From JBCBWG01 sp038523925 (GTDB taxonomy: Bacteria; Pseudomonadota; Alphaproteobacteria; Rhizobiales; Hyphomicrobiaceae), in NCBI GenBank assembly GCA_038523925.1, contig JBCBIY010000003.1, forward strand, positions 1 through 64,000: a stretch of DNA of 64,000 nucleotides, in the 5' to 3' direction. Both the position numbers and the translations under genes were made by a program. A model generated the notes under the pieces. That model was not told where the DNA came from. It did not search any database and saw only the letters and a list, made by a program, of their open reading frames with translations. The number at the start of each line of letters is the position of its first letter. The stretch's first letter is position 1. Positions 8,208 through 17,181 of the stretch are shown here, piece by piece.

Positions 8208-8966
8208 ATGTCTGAGACCGCCACCTACCCAAGCCTCGCCGACCGCACCGTCCTCGTCACCGGCGGCGCCTCCGGCATCGGCGCAGCCATCGTCGACGCC
8301 TTTATCGGCCAGGGATCGCGCGTCGGCTTCCTCGATATGGACACCGACGGGGCCAACGCGCAGCTCGCCAAACACGAGGGCATGCCAATCGCGTTCGCCC
8401 CGTGTGATCTGCGCGATATCGCTGCGCTCCAGTCCGCGATCGCAGACATCCGGGACCGGCTCGGACCGATCACGATCCTCGTCAACAATGCCGCCCGCGA
8501 CGACCGCCACACGCTGGAGAGCGTGACGTCCGAATACTGGGACGAACGGTTCGCAACCAACCTGAAGCATCAGTTCTTTGCAGCTCAGGCTGTGGCTGGC
8601 GACATGCGGGCAGCGGGCAAAGGCGCGATCGTGAATATGGGATCGGTGAGCTGGGTCATCGGCCAGGGCGGCATGCCTTGCTACACGACGGCGAAGTCGG
8701 CAGTCCAAGGCCTCACACGGTCGCTCGCCCGCGACCTCGGACCGGACAACATCCGCGTCAATACCATCCTGCCCGGTTGGATCATGACGCAGCGCCAGAT
8801 CGAAAACTGGCTGACGCCAGAGGGCGAGCAGGAACTGATGACGCGGCAGTGTCTGAAGCGAAAGCTCGTGCCAGATGACATCGCACGCCCGACACTGTTC
8901 TTTGCCTCGGACGAAGCCGGCGCCTGCACAAATCAAAGCTACATCGTCGACGGCGGCTGGGTCTGA
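8208..8966 (+). CDS. xylB: D-xylose 1-dehydrogenase (NAD-dependent SDR, Caulobacter XylB type)
   Basis: Short-chain dehydrogenase of 252 residues that probably oxidises D-xylose to xylonolactone, the first step of the Weimberg/Dahms routes. Visible motifs are the NAD-binding TGGASGIG (18-25), NNA (93-95), the active-site serine in GSVSW (146 or 148) and YTTAK (Y159, K163). Several stretches, such as DDRHTLESVTSEYWDER, the TPEGE region and CTNQSYIVDGGW, recall Caulobacter crescentus XylB as I remember it. GAGG lies six bases before ATG 8208. It ends the plus-strand operon behind the repressor, di-heme and FG-GAP genes. No xylonate dehydratase or later Weimberg enzyme is in the window. A related aldose dehydrogenase is the alternative. 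Confidence 0.8.
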   Translation: MSETATYPSLADRTVLVTGGASGIGAAIVDAFIGQGSRVGFLDMDTDGANAQLAKHEGMPIAFAPCDLRDIAALQSAIADIRDRLGPITILVNNAARDDRHTLESVTSEYWDERFATNLKHQFFAAQAVAGDMRAAGKGAIVNMGSVSWVIGQGGMPCYTTAKSAVQGLTRSLARDLGPDNIRVNTILPGWIMTQRQIENWLTPEGEQELMTRQCLKRKLVPDDIARPTLFFASDEAGACTNQSYIVDGGWV

Positions 8967-9007
8967 CCGCAGGCCAGGTCCGGTCGGACGATTGCACCAA
9001 ACGCAAA

Positions 9008-9041
9008 AGAGCCCGCCTTGCGATCCTGCAAGCCGGGCTCT
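9008..9041. terminator. Bidirectional intrinsic terminator between convergent genes
   Basis: The arms AGAGCCCGCCTTGC and GCAAGCCGGGCTCT form a 14-base-pair stem with one mismatch around the loop GATCCT. On the minus strand the stem is followed by TTTT, making a standard terminator for the outer-membrane factor gene ending at 9082. On the plus strand the following T-run is short, so termination of the xylose operon here is less certain. Confidence 0.85.
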
Positions 9042-9081
9042 TAGGCTTTGAGCTCGCCGCTGCGCACCGAGCCGACCGTCT

Positions 9082-10638
9082 TCAGTTGACGTTTGCGCTG
9101 CTGAGACGCACGCGGCCTGCGCGTTCGATGTCGCGCCGGTCTGGGTGGCGGCCATGCGCCCAAAGCGAGCGGAGGTCGTCCGCCATCACGGCGAGCGGCT
9201 GGTTGGTCGACAAGTCGGCGTCGTAGGGATCGACGCCCATCGACCAGAACACGGCCGCCAAGGCGTTCTGGTAATCCGCGTAGACGATATCGCGCCGAAC
9301 GCGGGCGACGAGCAGGTTCATGCGCTCGCGAATGACCGTCTGCTCGCCAAGCGCTTCAGCCGACTGCTGCGAGCGCACCTGCCGGAGCAACTGGCGTTGG
9401 ACGCGATAGTAGCCGTTGGCGGCGTTAAGTTCACGCCGGAGCAGACGGTAGCGAATGCGGGCAACCTGGATCTGCGACACGATCATCATCGATGTTGCAA
9501 GCGCTTCCTCGCGGATGATCTCGCCACGCGCTTCGATCACCGCCTTCTTCTGCGGATAGCGAACCAGCCGCATCGCGTTCCAGGCGGTTTTCGCGCCGTA
9601 GTCGACCCAGCTTGCATTGAAGAGCAGATCATTGGTGTCGGTGCTGGCGCCGACAAATAGTTGAGCAGACGGCAACAGCTCGAGGATCGCGGCTTCGGCT
9701 TCCTTCGCGTTGATGCGGTGGCGATAGATGAGTTCGCGCACTTCCGGCCGGTTGCGCAGCCCGACGTCGCTCATTTCCGCGAGGCTCGCGCCAAGCGCCG
9801 GCTTCGCGCGGAACCGCTTCGGCATCTTCAAGTGAAAGTGCGTGCCGGGCGGCAGCCCCATGAGGCTGCCAAGTTCGGCTTTTGCAACCATCAGCCCCTG
9901 CGTCAGCTTGCTGATCTGCTTTTTGATGTCGAGCAGCTCGCGCTGATAGGTGAGGGCTGTCACCGGCGGCACGACACCATCGCGCTGCTGGCGCCGCGAC
10001 CGCGAGAGCGCGCCGGCCGCCTGGCGATCGAGCGTGCGGAACTGACGGCGGAGACGGTCGGCGCTGACGGCGCGCCAGTAGGCAGAGCGCACTTGCTCGA
10101 TCAGACGATTGGCGGCCTTCCGCTGGTTTTCGCGCGCGATGAGCTGCTTATCGGCGGCCTGTTTCGCCCGCACGTAGGACAACCCGAAGTCCAGAATGTT
10201 CCAGCTGAGCGTCAGGTTCGCTGTCGCGTGCTCCAGCTCCTGCGACGTGTCAGCGGATGCACCGCGTGGGCCTGCTGTATCTGACGTCAACAACGGCCGG
10301 CTGTAGCTGCCAGTGTAGTTGTTGCGGCCATTGAAGCCCGCCTGCGCGGCAACCGTCGGCAGCATGTCATAGCGCGCGAGCTTCGTTTCGCCCGCGGCAA
10401 GAGCCGCCTCCATCGCGGCAACCCGGTGCCGCAGGTTGTGCTTCAGCGCCCGCGCCATCGCCTCATAAAGATCGATCGGCCCGGACACCGGATCGGTTTC
10501 GACCGCCAGGCCGAGCTTCGCCTTTTGCGTTTCGGCGTGCTGGGTGAGGTGTACATCGCTCACCGCATTCGGCGTTACAGCACATCCGGCAACGGCCAGC
10601 GCCAAGCCTGCAACGCCACTCACTTTCACTCTCAACAT
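9082..10638 (-). CDS. TolC-family outer-membrane lipoprotein
   Basis: Outer-membrane efflux factor of the TolC/NodT family, 518 residues. The signal ends in a lipobox LAVAGC, with Cys19 as the lipidation site. The body is rich in long helices with Ala, Arg and Gln and ends in a region (MNLLVARVRRDIVYADYQNALAAVF) that fits the second half of the TolC barrel repeat. Such proteins normally pair with an HlyD/RND or ABC system, but none is adjacent, so it is an orphan here. I chose ATG 10638 over the GTG at 10644; GGAG lies ten bases before the ATG. The gene ends at the hairpin at 9008-9041. Confidence 0.85.
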   Translation of the reverse strand: MLRVKVSGVAGLALAVAGCAVTPNAVSDVHLTQHAETQKAKLGLAVETDPVSGPIDLYEAMARALKHNLRHRVAAMEAALAAGETKLARYDMLPTVAAQAGFNGRNNYTGSYSRPLLTSDTAGPRGASADTSQELEHATANLTLSWNILDFGLSYVRAKQAADKQLIARENQRKAANRLIEQVRSAYWRAVSADRLRRQFRTLDRQAAGALSRSRRQQRDGVVPPVTALTYQRELLDIKKQISKLTQGLMVAKAELGSLMGLPPGTHFHLKMPKRFRAKPALGASLAEMSDVGLRNRPEVRELIYRHRINAKEAEAAILELLPSAQLFVGASTDTNDLLFNASWVDYGAKTAWNAMRLVRYPQKKAVIEARGEIIREEALATSMMIVSQIQVARIRYRLLRRELNAANGYYRVQRQLLRQVRSQQSAEALGEQTVIRERMNLLVARVRRDIVYADYQNALAAVFWSMGVDPYDADLSTNQPLAVMADDLRSLWAHGRHPDRRDIERAGRVRLSSANVN

Positions 10639-10969
10639 CAACACTCAACTCCACTGGTTGCATACCCCCGCAGAACAACCTGGGGTTGATTCGACCTAAC
10701 GCGCCACGCGCTGGAAGAGGAAGCGGTGATGGGTTCTCACAACCCAAGCGTGTGGAGAAGCCGCAAATGTGCAATCGAGCCGCACCCTCTGAAGGGCGCA
10801 GGCGTTTTCCCAGCGGTTGTGGATGACGGCAGCCGCCATCGCCGACCCCGACCGCGTGACCCTGTCTCACTCTACGCGACGTTTCGTGCCGGAAAATGGA
10901 TTGCGGCGCCCGGCAACACCCGCCACTCTGACCGTCAAGATCTTAACGAACGCACGGGAAGGACACGGC
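10639..10969. other. 331-base intergenic region between divergent genes
   Basis: This gap separates the outer-membrane factor gene (minus) from the FAD-GcvT pair (plus). I checked it for a glycine, THF, cobalamin or TPP riboswitch consensus and saw none. It has only small hairpins, such as GGGTT-CTCAC-AACCC. Open frames running into the gap from the right lack conserved sequence and are rejected. Promoters for both sides presumably lie here, but I cannot place them. Confidence 0.5.
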
Positions 10970-13420
10970 ATGGCCGCACCGCCATCAACCGCACGGGTCG
11001 TCATCATTGGTGGCGGGGTCGTCGGCGCCTCATGCCTTTATCATCTGGCCAAGGCCGGCTGGAGCGACTGCGTCTTGCTTGAGAAGAACGAGCTAACAGC
11101 CGGCTCGACGTGGCATGCGGCCGGCAACATTCCGACCTTCTCCGGCAACTGGGGGATCATGAACCTCCAGAAGTACTCGACCGAGCTCTACCGGCGCCTC
11201 GCCGACGAGGTCGACTACCCGATGAACTACCACGTCACCGGCGCGCTCCGCCTTGGCCACACGAAGGAGCGGCTGCAAGAGTTCAAGCGCGCGGCGGGCA
11301 TGGCCCGGCACATGGGCATGGAATACGAGATCTTGTCGCCGAGCGAGGCGAAGGATCGCTATCCGTTCATGGAGACACACGACCTCTCCGGCGTACTTTA
11401 TGATCAGTTCGACGGCGACATCGACCCGGCGCAGCTCACGCAGGCGTTTGCCAAGGGCGCCCGCGACCTCGGCGCAAAGATCCACCGCTTCTGTCCCGCG
11501 ACCGGTGCAACGCGCGATGGCGACGAGTGGGTCGTCACAACACCGGAAGGCGACATCCGCTGCGAGTACGTCGTCAACGCCGCCGGCTACTACGCGCGCG
11601 AGGTTGGCAAGTGGTTCGGCCGTGACGTGCCGATGATGGTGATGAGCCATCAGTACATCCTGTTTGAAGATATCGACGAGATCCGCGACTGGTCGGAGAA
11701 AGAGGGCCGCAAGCTGCCGCTGCTGCGCGATGTCGACAGTTCATACTACCTGCGCCAGGAGAAGTTCGGCCTGAACCTCGGGCCCTACGAGCGCAACTGT
11801 AAGGCGCATTGGATTACCGACGACGACCCAATGCCGGACGACTTCTCGTTTCAGCTCTACCCCGACGATCTCGAACGGCTGGAATGGTACCTCGAGGATG
11901 CGGCGGCCCGCGTGCCGCTCATGCAAACGGCCGGCCTCTCGAAAGTCATCAACGGGCCGATCCCCTACGCACCGGACGGGCATCCGCTCATCGGCCCGAT
12001 GCCCGGCGTGCCAAACGCGTTCGAGGCCTGCGTCTTTACCTTCGGCATCTGCCAGGGCGGCGGTGCCGGCAAGATCATCTCCGAGTGGATCACGGAGGGC
12101 CAGACCGAGTGGGACGTCTGGTCGTGCGACCCGCGCCGCTTCACGGCCTACGCCGACGAAGACTACTGCATCGCCAAAGGCATGGAGGTGTACGGCCACG
12201 AATACGCAATGCACTTCCCGCATTATGTCTGGCCAACGGGGCGCAACAAGCGCATCTCGCCGATCCACGATCGCCTCATCGCAGCCGGCGCGCAGATGGC
12301 ACCGTTCGGTGGCTGGGAGCGGGCCGTCTGGTTCGCGAAGGATGGCGACGACACCTCGACGGAGGCCGGCGAGACATGGGGCCGGGCAGGGCCGTGGGAG
12401 CCGCGCGTCCGCGAAGAGTGCGAGGCCGTGCGCGACGCAGCCGGCATCATCGACCTCACCGGCTTCTCGCGCTACCGCGTCACCGGCGACGATGCCGCGA
12501 CATGGCTCGACAGCCTGATCACCGGCAAGCTGCCCAAGGCTGGCCGGATCAGCCTCGGCTACTTCTGCGATGAACGCGGCCGTGTCGTCACCGAAATGAC
12601 GATCACCCGCGCCGAGGAGAACCGCTTCTACCTCATCACCGCCGCGCCCGCGCAGTGGCATGACCTCGATTGGCTGCAGGCGCACACGCCCGATGGTGCG
12701 AATGTCCAGATCGACGACATCACCGAAGAGTTCGGCACGCTCCTCGTCACCGGACCGAAAGCGCGCGACATCCTCGCAAAGGTCACCGACGCCGACCTCT
12801 CGATGCCGTGGCTGAGCCAGGTCTACACCGAGGTCGCGGGCCACTGGGTGGCGCTCAGCCGCGTGTCGTTTGCCGGCGAACTCGGCTGGGAGCTGCACAC
12901 CGCGATGACGAGCCTGGCTGACGTGCACGCCGCCGTCATGGAGGCCGGCACGCCGATGGGCTTGAAGCCGTTCGGCATGTGGGCGCTCGATGCAATGCGC
13001 ATCGAGAAAGGTTATCGCGCGTGGAAGGGTGACCTCTCGACGGACTACACGCCGTTCGAGCTTGGCCTCGACCGGTTCGTCGCCCTCGACAAGGCCGCCG
13101 ATTTTCCAGGCAAGGCAGCCCTCCTCGCCCAGCATAACAGCGGGCCGGACAAGCGCTTTGTCGCCTTCAACGTGAAGGCCAACGGCCATGACGCGCCCTA
13201 CATGTCATCAGTCTGGCACGGCGACGAGATCGTCGGCGAGACGACGTCGGGCGGCTATGGCTATCGCGTCAACACATCGATCGCACTCGGCGTTGTCCGC
13301 GCCGACCTCGCCAAACAGGGCACGGAAGTCGAGATCGAGATCTTTGGCGAGCGCGTCCCCGCAACGATAGAGCCGGGCGCCACGCTCTGGGATCCGAAGA
13401 ACGAGAGGATCCGGGCATGA
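10970..13420 (+). CDS. FAD-dependent oxidoreductase with GcvT domain (dimethylglycine dehydrogenase-like), paralog 1
   Basis: Large two-domain enzyme of 816 residues that probably demethylates an N-methylated amino acid or amine and passes the one-carbon unit to tetrahydrofolate. The N-terminal half is a DAO/FAD domain (GGGVVG, 14-19). STWHAAG carries a His at 49 that corresponds to the covalent FAD attachment site of mammalian dimethylglycine and sarcosine dehydrogenases. The C-terminal half is an aminomethyltransferase (GcvT) fold with FAGELGWELH and IEKGYRAW. ATG 10970 follows GGAAGGA at ideal spacing, so the longer upstream frame is rejected. It overlaps its paralog at 13417 by four bases. 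The exact substrate is unknown. Confidence 0.85.
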   Translation: MAAPPSTARVVIIGGGVVGASCLYHLAKAGWSDCVLLEKNELTAGSTWHAAGNIPTFSGNWGIMNLQKYSTELYRRLADEVDYPMNYHVTGALRLGHTKERLQEFKRAAGMARHMGMEYEILSPSEAKDRYPFMETHDLSGVLYDQFDGDIDPAQLTQAFAKGARDLGAKIHRFCPATGATRDGDEWVVTTPEGDIRCEYVVNAAGYYAREVGKWFGRDVPMMVMSHQYILFEDIDEIRDWSEKEGRKLPLLRDVDSSYYLRQEKFGLNLGPYERNCKAHWITDDDPMPDDFSFQLYPDDLERLEWYLEDAAARVPLMQTAGLSKVINGPIPYAPDGHPLIGPMPGVPNAFEACVFTFGICQGGGAGKIISEWITEGQTEWDVWSCDPRRFTAYADEDYCIAKGMEVYGHEYAMHFPHYVWPTGRNKRISPIHDRLIAAGAQMAPFGGWERAVWFAKDGDDTSTEAGETWGRAGPWEPRVREECEAVRDAAGIIDLTGFSRYRVTGDDAATWLDSLITGKLPKAGRISLGYFCDERGRVVTEMTITRAEENRFYLITAAPAQWHDLDWLQAHTPDGANVQIDDITEEFGTLLVTGPKARDILAKVTDADLSMPWLSQVYTEVAGHWVALSRVSFAGELGWELHTAMTSLADVHAAVMEAGTPMGLKPFGMWALDAMRIEKGYRAWKGDLSTDYTPFELGLDRFVALDKAADFPGKAALLAQHNSGPDKRFVAFNVKANGHDAPYMSSVWHGDEIVGETTSGGYGYRVNTSIALGVVRADLAKQGTEVEIEIFGERVPATIEPGATLWDPKNERIRA

Positions 13421-15876
13421 GCGGACCGCTGCCGGAGAAGGCGCGTGTCGTCATCATCGGCGGCGGCGTCTCTGGGTGTTCTGTCGCCTATCATCTGGCG
13501 AAACTCGGCTGGACGGACATCGTCCTGTTGGAACGCAAGCAACTGACGAGCGGCACGACGTGGCATGCCGCTGGCCTCATCGCGCAGCTCCGCGCGACCG
13601 CGAACATGACGCGACTGTCCAAGTACAGCCAAGAACTCTACGGCGAGCTTGAAGCGGAGACCGGCGTTGCGACGGGTTTCAAGCGCTGCGGGTCGATGAC
13701 CGTTGCGTTGACGGAGGCGCGCCGCGAAGAGCTTTTACGCGGGGCTGGCATGGCCCGCGCGTTCGGCGTCGAGATCGAGGAGATTAGCGCGGGCGAGGTC
13801 AAGGATCGCTACCCTTACGTGACGACTGACGACCTGACCTGCGCCGTCTACCTGCCAAAGGACGGCCAGGGCGATCCGGCCAACATCACGCACGCGCTCG
13901 CCAAGGGCGCCCGCCAGCGCGGCGCAAAGATCTTCGAACACGCGAAGGTCACGGCAATCGCGACCGAAGGAGGCCGCGTCCGATCGGTGACGGCGGAACA
14001 CAACGGCGAGACCACCACGATCGCGTGCGAGCATGTCGTCAACTGCGCCGGCATGTGGGCCCGAGATGTCGGCGCCATGGCCGGCGTTGGCGTACCGCTG
14101 CATGCCTGCGAGCATTTCTACATCGTCACCGAGGGCATTGATGGCTTGCCAGCACTGCCCGTGCTGCGCGTGCCCGATGAGTGCGCCTACTACAAAGAGG
14201 ATGCGGGCAAGCTGCTGCTCGGCGCATTCGAGCCCAACGCGAAGCCCTGGGGCATGGAAGGCATCCCGGACGACTTCTCATTTGACCAGCTACCGGAGGA
14301 CTTCGATCACTTCGAGCCGATCCTCGACAAGGCCGTCACCCGCGTGCCGATCCTCGCCGAGACGGGCATACATACGTTCTTCAACGGGCCCGAGAGCTTT
14401 ACGCCCGACGACCGCTATTATCTTGGCGAAGCGCCCGAAGTCCGCAATTTCTGGGTCGCGTGCGGCTATAACTCGATCGGCATTCAATCCTCCGGCGGGG
14501 CGGGCATGGCGCTCGCACAATGGATGGAAGACGGCCAGCCGCCATTCGATCTCTGGGACGTCGACATCCGGCGCACGCAGCCGTTCCAGACCAACAAGAC
14601 CTACCTTTACGACCGCGCGACCGAAGCGCTTGGCCTCCTCTACGCCGACCACTTCCCGAGCCGCCAAATGGAGACCGCACGCGGCGTGCGGCGCTCACCG
14701 ATCCACGAGCACCTGAAGGCAGCTGGCGCGGTGTTCGGCGAAGTTGCGGGATGGGAGCGGCCGAACTGGTTCGCACGGCCGGGCCAGGAGCGCGCATACC
14801 GCTATAGCTGGGGCCGACAGAACTGGTTTGAGAACAATCGCGCCGAGCATCTTGCCGTCCGCAACAGTGTCGGCCTGTTCGATCTCGCCTCGTTCGGCAA
14901 GATCCGCGTTGATGGCCCCGACGCGTTGAGCTTCGTCCAGCACGTCTGCGCCAATCAGATGGACGTCGCCCCGGGCCGCCTCGTCTATACGCAGATGCTC
15001 AACGCACGCGGCGGCATCGAGTGCGATCTCACCGTGACGCGCCTTGGGCCCCAATCGTTCCTGATGATCGTGCCCGCGGCAACCGTGCAGCGCGATCTCG
15101 CGTGGCTCCGCCGGCATGCTGGCGAGCGCGTTGTCGTGATTTCGGATGTGACGGCGCTTGAAGCGGTGTTCTGCGTAATGGGTCCGAAGTCGCGCGAGCT
15201 TCTGGCCAAGGTGAGCCCCGCGGACTTCTCAAACGAGCATCACCCGTTCGGTATGGCGCGCGACATTGAGATCGGCATGGGCCACGCGCGCGCACACCGC
15301 GTCTCTTATGTCGGCGAACTGGGCTGGGAACTCTATGTCTCCGTCGATCAGGCCGCGCATGTGTTCGAAACGTTGCAAGCGGCGGGCGAGGACGTCGGGC
15401 TGCAGCTCTGCGGCATGCACACGCTCGATAGCTGCCGGATCGAGAAAGCCTTCCGCCACTTCGGCCACGACATCACGGATGAAGACCACGTCCTCGAGGC
15501 GGGGCTCGGGTTTGCAGTGAAGCCTGACAAAGGCGACTTCATCGGGCGCGATGCCGTGCTCCGAAAAAAGGAAACGGGTTTGGAGCGACGGCTCGTACAG
15601 TTCGCGCTCGAAGATCCGCAGCCGCTGCTGTTTCACAATGAGCCCGTCATCCGCGACGGCGCGCTTGTCTCTTATCTGACGTCAGGCAACTACGGACATC
15701 ACCTCGGCGCAGCGATTGGGCTTGGGTACGTGCCAAGCGCTGGCGAGAAACCGGCCGATGTCCTGGCGTCCCGGTTCGAAATCGAAGTCGCCGGCAAACG
15801 CATCCCGGCCCGCGCATCGCTGAAACCCATGTACGATCCGACATCGCAGAAAATGCGGGACAGCGTTGACGCGTAA
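13417..15876 (+). CDS. FAD-dependent oxidoreductase with GcvT domain (dimethylglycine dehydrogenase-like), paralog 2
   Basis: Second 819-residue enzyme with the same architecture: DAO/FAD domain (GGGVSG, 15-20), TTWHAAG with a candidate flavinylated His50, and a C-terminal GcvT domain (YVGELGWELY, CRIEKAFRHFGHD). It starts within the stop codon of paralog 1 (ATGA), so the two are translationally coupled. The two proteins are collinear throughout but clearly diverged, for example STWHAAGNIPTF against TTWHAAGLIAQL, which suggests different substrates or partner subunits rather than a recent duplication. A hairpin at 15936-15961 closes the operon. Dimethylglycine, sarcosine or another N-methyl compound is the likely substrate. 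Confidence 0.85.
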   Translation: MSGPLPEKARVVIIGGGVSGCSVAYHLAKLGWTDIVLLERKQLTSGTTWHAAGLIAQLRATANMTRLSKYSQELYGELEAETGVATGFKRCGSMTVALTEARREELLRGAGMARAFGVEIEEISAGEVKDRYPYVTTDDLTCAVYLPKDGQGDPANITHALAKGARQRGAKIFEHAKVTAIATEGGRVRSVTAEHNGETTTIACEHVVNCAGMWARDVGAMAGVGVPLHACEHFYIVTEGIDGLPALPVLRVPDECAYYKEDAGKLLLGAFEPNAKPWGMEGIPDDFSFDQLPEDFDHFEPILDKAVTRVPILAETGIHTFFNGPESFTPDDRYYLGEAPEVRNFWVACGYNSIGIQSSGGAGMALAQWMEDGQPPFDLWDVDIRRTQPFQTNKTYLYDRATEALGLLYADHFPSRQMETARGVRRSPIHEHLKAAGAVFGEVAGWERPNWFARPGQERAYRYSWGRQNWFENNRAEHLAVRNSVGLFDLASFGKIRVDGPDALSFVQHVCANQMDVAPGRLVYTQMLNARGGIECDLTVTRLGPQSFLMIVPAATVQRDLAWLRRHAGERVVVISDVTALEAVFCVMGPKSRELLAKVSPADFSNEHHPFGMARDIEIGMGHARAHRVSYVGELGWELYVSVDQAAHVFETLQAAGEDVGLQLCGMHTLDSCRIEKAFRHFGHDITDEDHVLEAGLGFAVKPDKGDFIGRDAVLRKKETGLERRLVQFALEDPQPLLFHNEPVIRDGALVSYLTSGNYGHHLGAAIGLGYVPSAGEKPADVLASRFEIEVAGKRIPARASLKPMYDPTSQKMRDSVDA

Positions 15877-15935
15877 CGTCTGTCATCCAATCGTGATGCA
15901 ACGTCGCTATGATCTCGGAAAGCTGAAAATGAAAC

Positions 15936-15961
15936 GGGGCGGAGATCTTCATCTCCACCCC
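15936..15961 (+). terminator. Hairpin terminator after the FAD-GcvT operon
   Basis: The arms GGGGCGGAGAT and ATCTCCACCCC pair over 11 positions with one mismatch around the loop CTTC, a stable tetraloop. The stem is followed by ATCGTTTCTTCC, a modest T-rich stretch. It lies 60 bases after the stop of the second FAD-GcvT gene. The rest of the gap up to 16138 shows nothing recognisable. Confidence 0.75.
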
Positions 15962-16137
15962 ATCGTTTCTTCCCTAGACCCCGGTGTCAGCGCTTGTCGA
16001 CTTGCATCGCGGGCTGACTGCGTCGTCTGGAAGCACGGTGTAAGAACGCCGCATCCGAGTCAAGCTGATCGCTATGCGGCCTGCCCCGACGATCGTCTAA
16101 GCGCTGCCGCCTTTCGCGCCAATTGCTGATTTCCCGG

Positions 16138-17046
16138 TCATGCCGAGCCAACGTCCCCCGCATCCCTGAGACATCTGGCTACGCACGCCTGCACGCCCTC
16201 TTCCCACGGCGGGAGCTGCACACCGAACGTGCAGGTGAGTTCAGAGCAGTCGAGCACCGAGAATGCGGGCCGCGGCGCGGGTGTCGGATAGTCGGTGGTA
16301 CCGATATTGATCACGTTTGCGGAAGGACCGCCGAGCGCTTTCGAAGCGGCAAATATCGCCCGCGCAAACTCAGCCCATGACGTCTGCCCCGTGCCCGCCG
16401 CGTGATAGATGCCCCACTCGGAAGCGCCGTCCGGCAGCCCGCGGGATTTCTCCGCCATCGTTAACAGCGCCTCGGCCAAATGCGGCGCGTAAGTGGGGCA
16501 GCCGGTCTGGTCAGCGACCACACGGACCTCGTCGCGCGTCTCTGCGAGCCGCAACATCGTCTTGACGAAATTCTTGCCTGTCGGGCCGTGCACCCATGAT
16601 GTGCGCACGATCAAGTGGCGCGGATTGGCGTCAGCGACGGCTGCTTCACCGGCGAGTTTGGTCACGCCATAGACGCTTTGCGGGTTCGGCGTGTCGCCCG
16701 GCTTGTAGGCCACCTGTGCGCTGCCATCGAAGACATAGTCCGTCGAGAGATGGATGATGACCGCGCCGCGTCGCGCGGCTTCCTTGGCGATCAAGCCGGC
16801 ACCGTCTGCGTTGAGGCGGCGCGCGGCGTCCGCGTCTGTCTCGGCCGCATCAACCGCCGTGTAGGCCGCCGTATTGATGGCAACGTCCGGCTTGCCGTCA
16901 GAGAGCGCGCCCGCGATTGTCGCCGGTGCGCAAAGGTCGAGGGCCGGCCTGCCGAGCGCGAGTGCTTTGATTTCGGGCCGCTGCGGTGCGGCTTCTACGA
17001 GCGCGCGGGCGACCTGCCCCTGCCATCCCGCAATGAGTAGCCGCAT
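16138..17046 (-). CDS. rmlD: dTDP-4-dehydrorhamnose reductase
   Basis: NADPH-dependent reductase for the last step of dTDP-L-rhamnose synthesis, 302 residues, close to the family norm. It has a divergent N-terminal Rossmann stretch (LLIAGWQGQVAR), an STDYVFDG motif carrying the catalytic Thr and the YGVTKLAGE motif carrying Tyr and Lys. The start ATG 17046 is preceded by GGGGAG at short spacing. The usual rmlA, rmlB and rmlC partners are not adjacent, so they must lie elsewhere if the pathway is complete. Related sugar-nucleotide reductases cannot be excluded. Confidence 0.85.
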   Translation of the reverse strand: MRLLIAGWQGQVARALVEAAPQRPEIKALALGRPALDLCAPATIAGALSDGKPDVAINTAAYTAVDAAETDADAARRLNADGAGLIAKEAARRGAVIIHLSTDYVFDGSAQVAYKPGDTPNPQSVYGVTKLAGEAAVADANPRHLIVRTSWVHGPTGKNFVKTMLRLAETRDEVRVVADQTGCPTYAPHLAEALLTMAEKSRGLPDGASEWGIYHAAGTGQTSWAEFARAIFAASKALGGPSANVINIGTTDYPTPAPRPAFSVLDCSELTCTFGVQLPPWEEGVQACVARCLRDAGDVGSA

Positions 17047-17181
17047 GTCTCCCCGCCCCGTCTTATTCCCGCGCCGCTAACTGAGGTCGCCACAGCGTCA
17101 CGCCCGCTCGCCAGACCTGACGTCCTGTCAGCGTTTCGCTGCATCACGCGCGCGGCGTGACCGCCTCACCCGGACGAGCCC

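Noticed and set aside
10639..10969. Possible riboswitch before the FAD-GcvT operon
   Set aside because: A glycine or folate riboswitch would suit the enzymes, but none of the conserved cores is present.
11741..13189. Long open frame antisense to the first FAD-GcvT gene
   Set aside because: High GC content makes long antisense frames common. This one has no family-like motif, and the plus-strand gene is clearly real.
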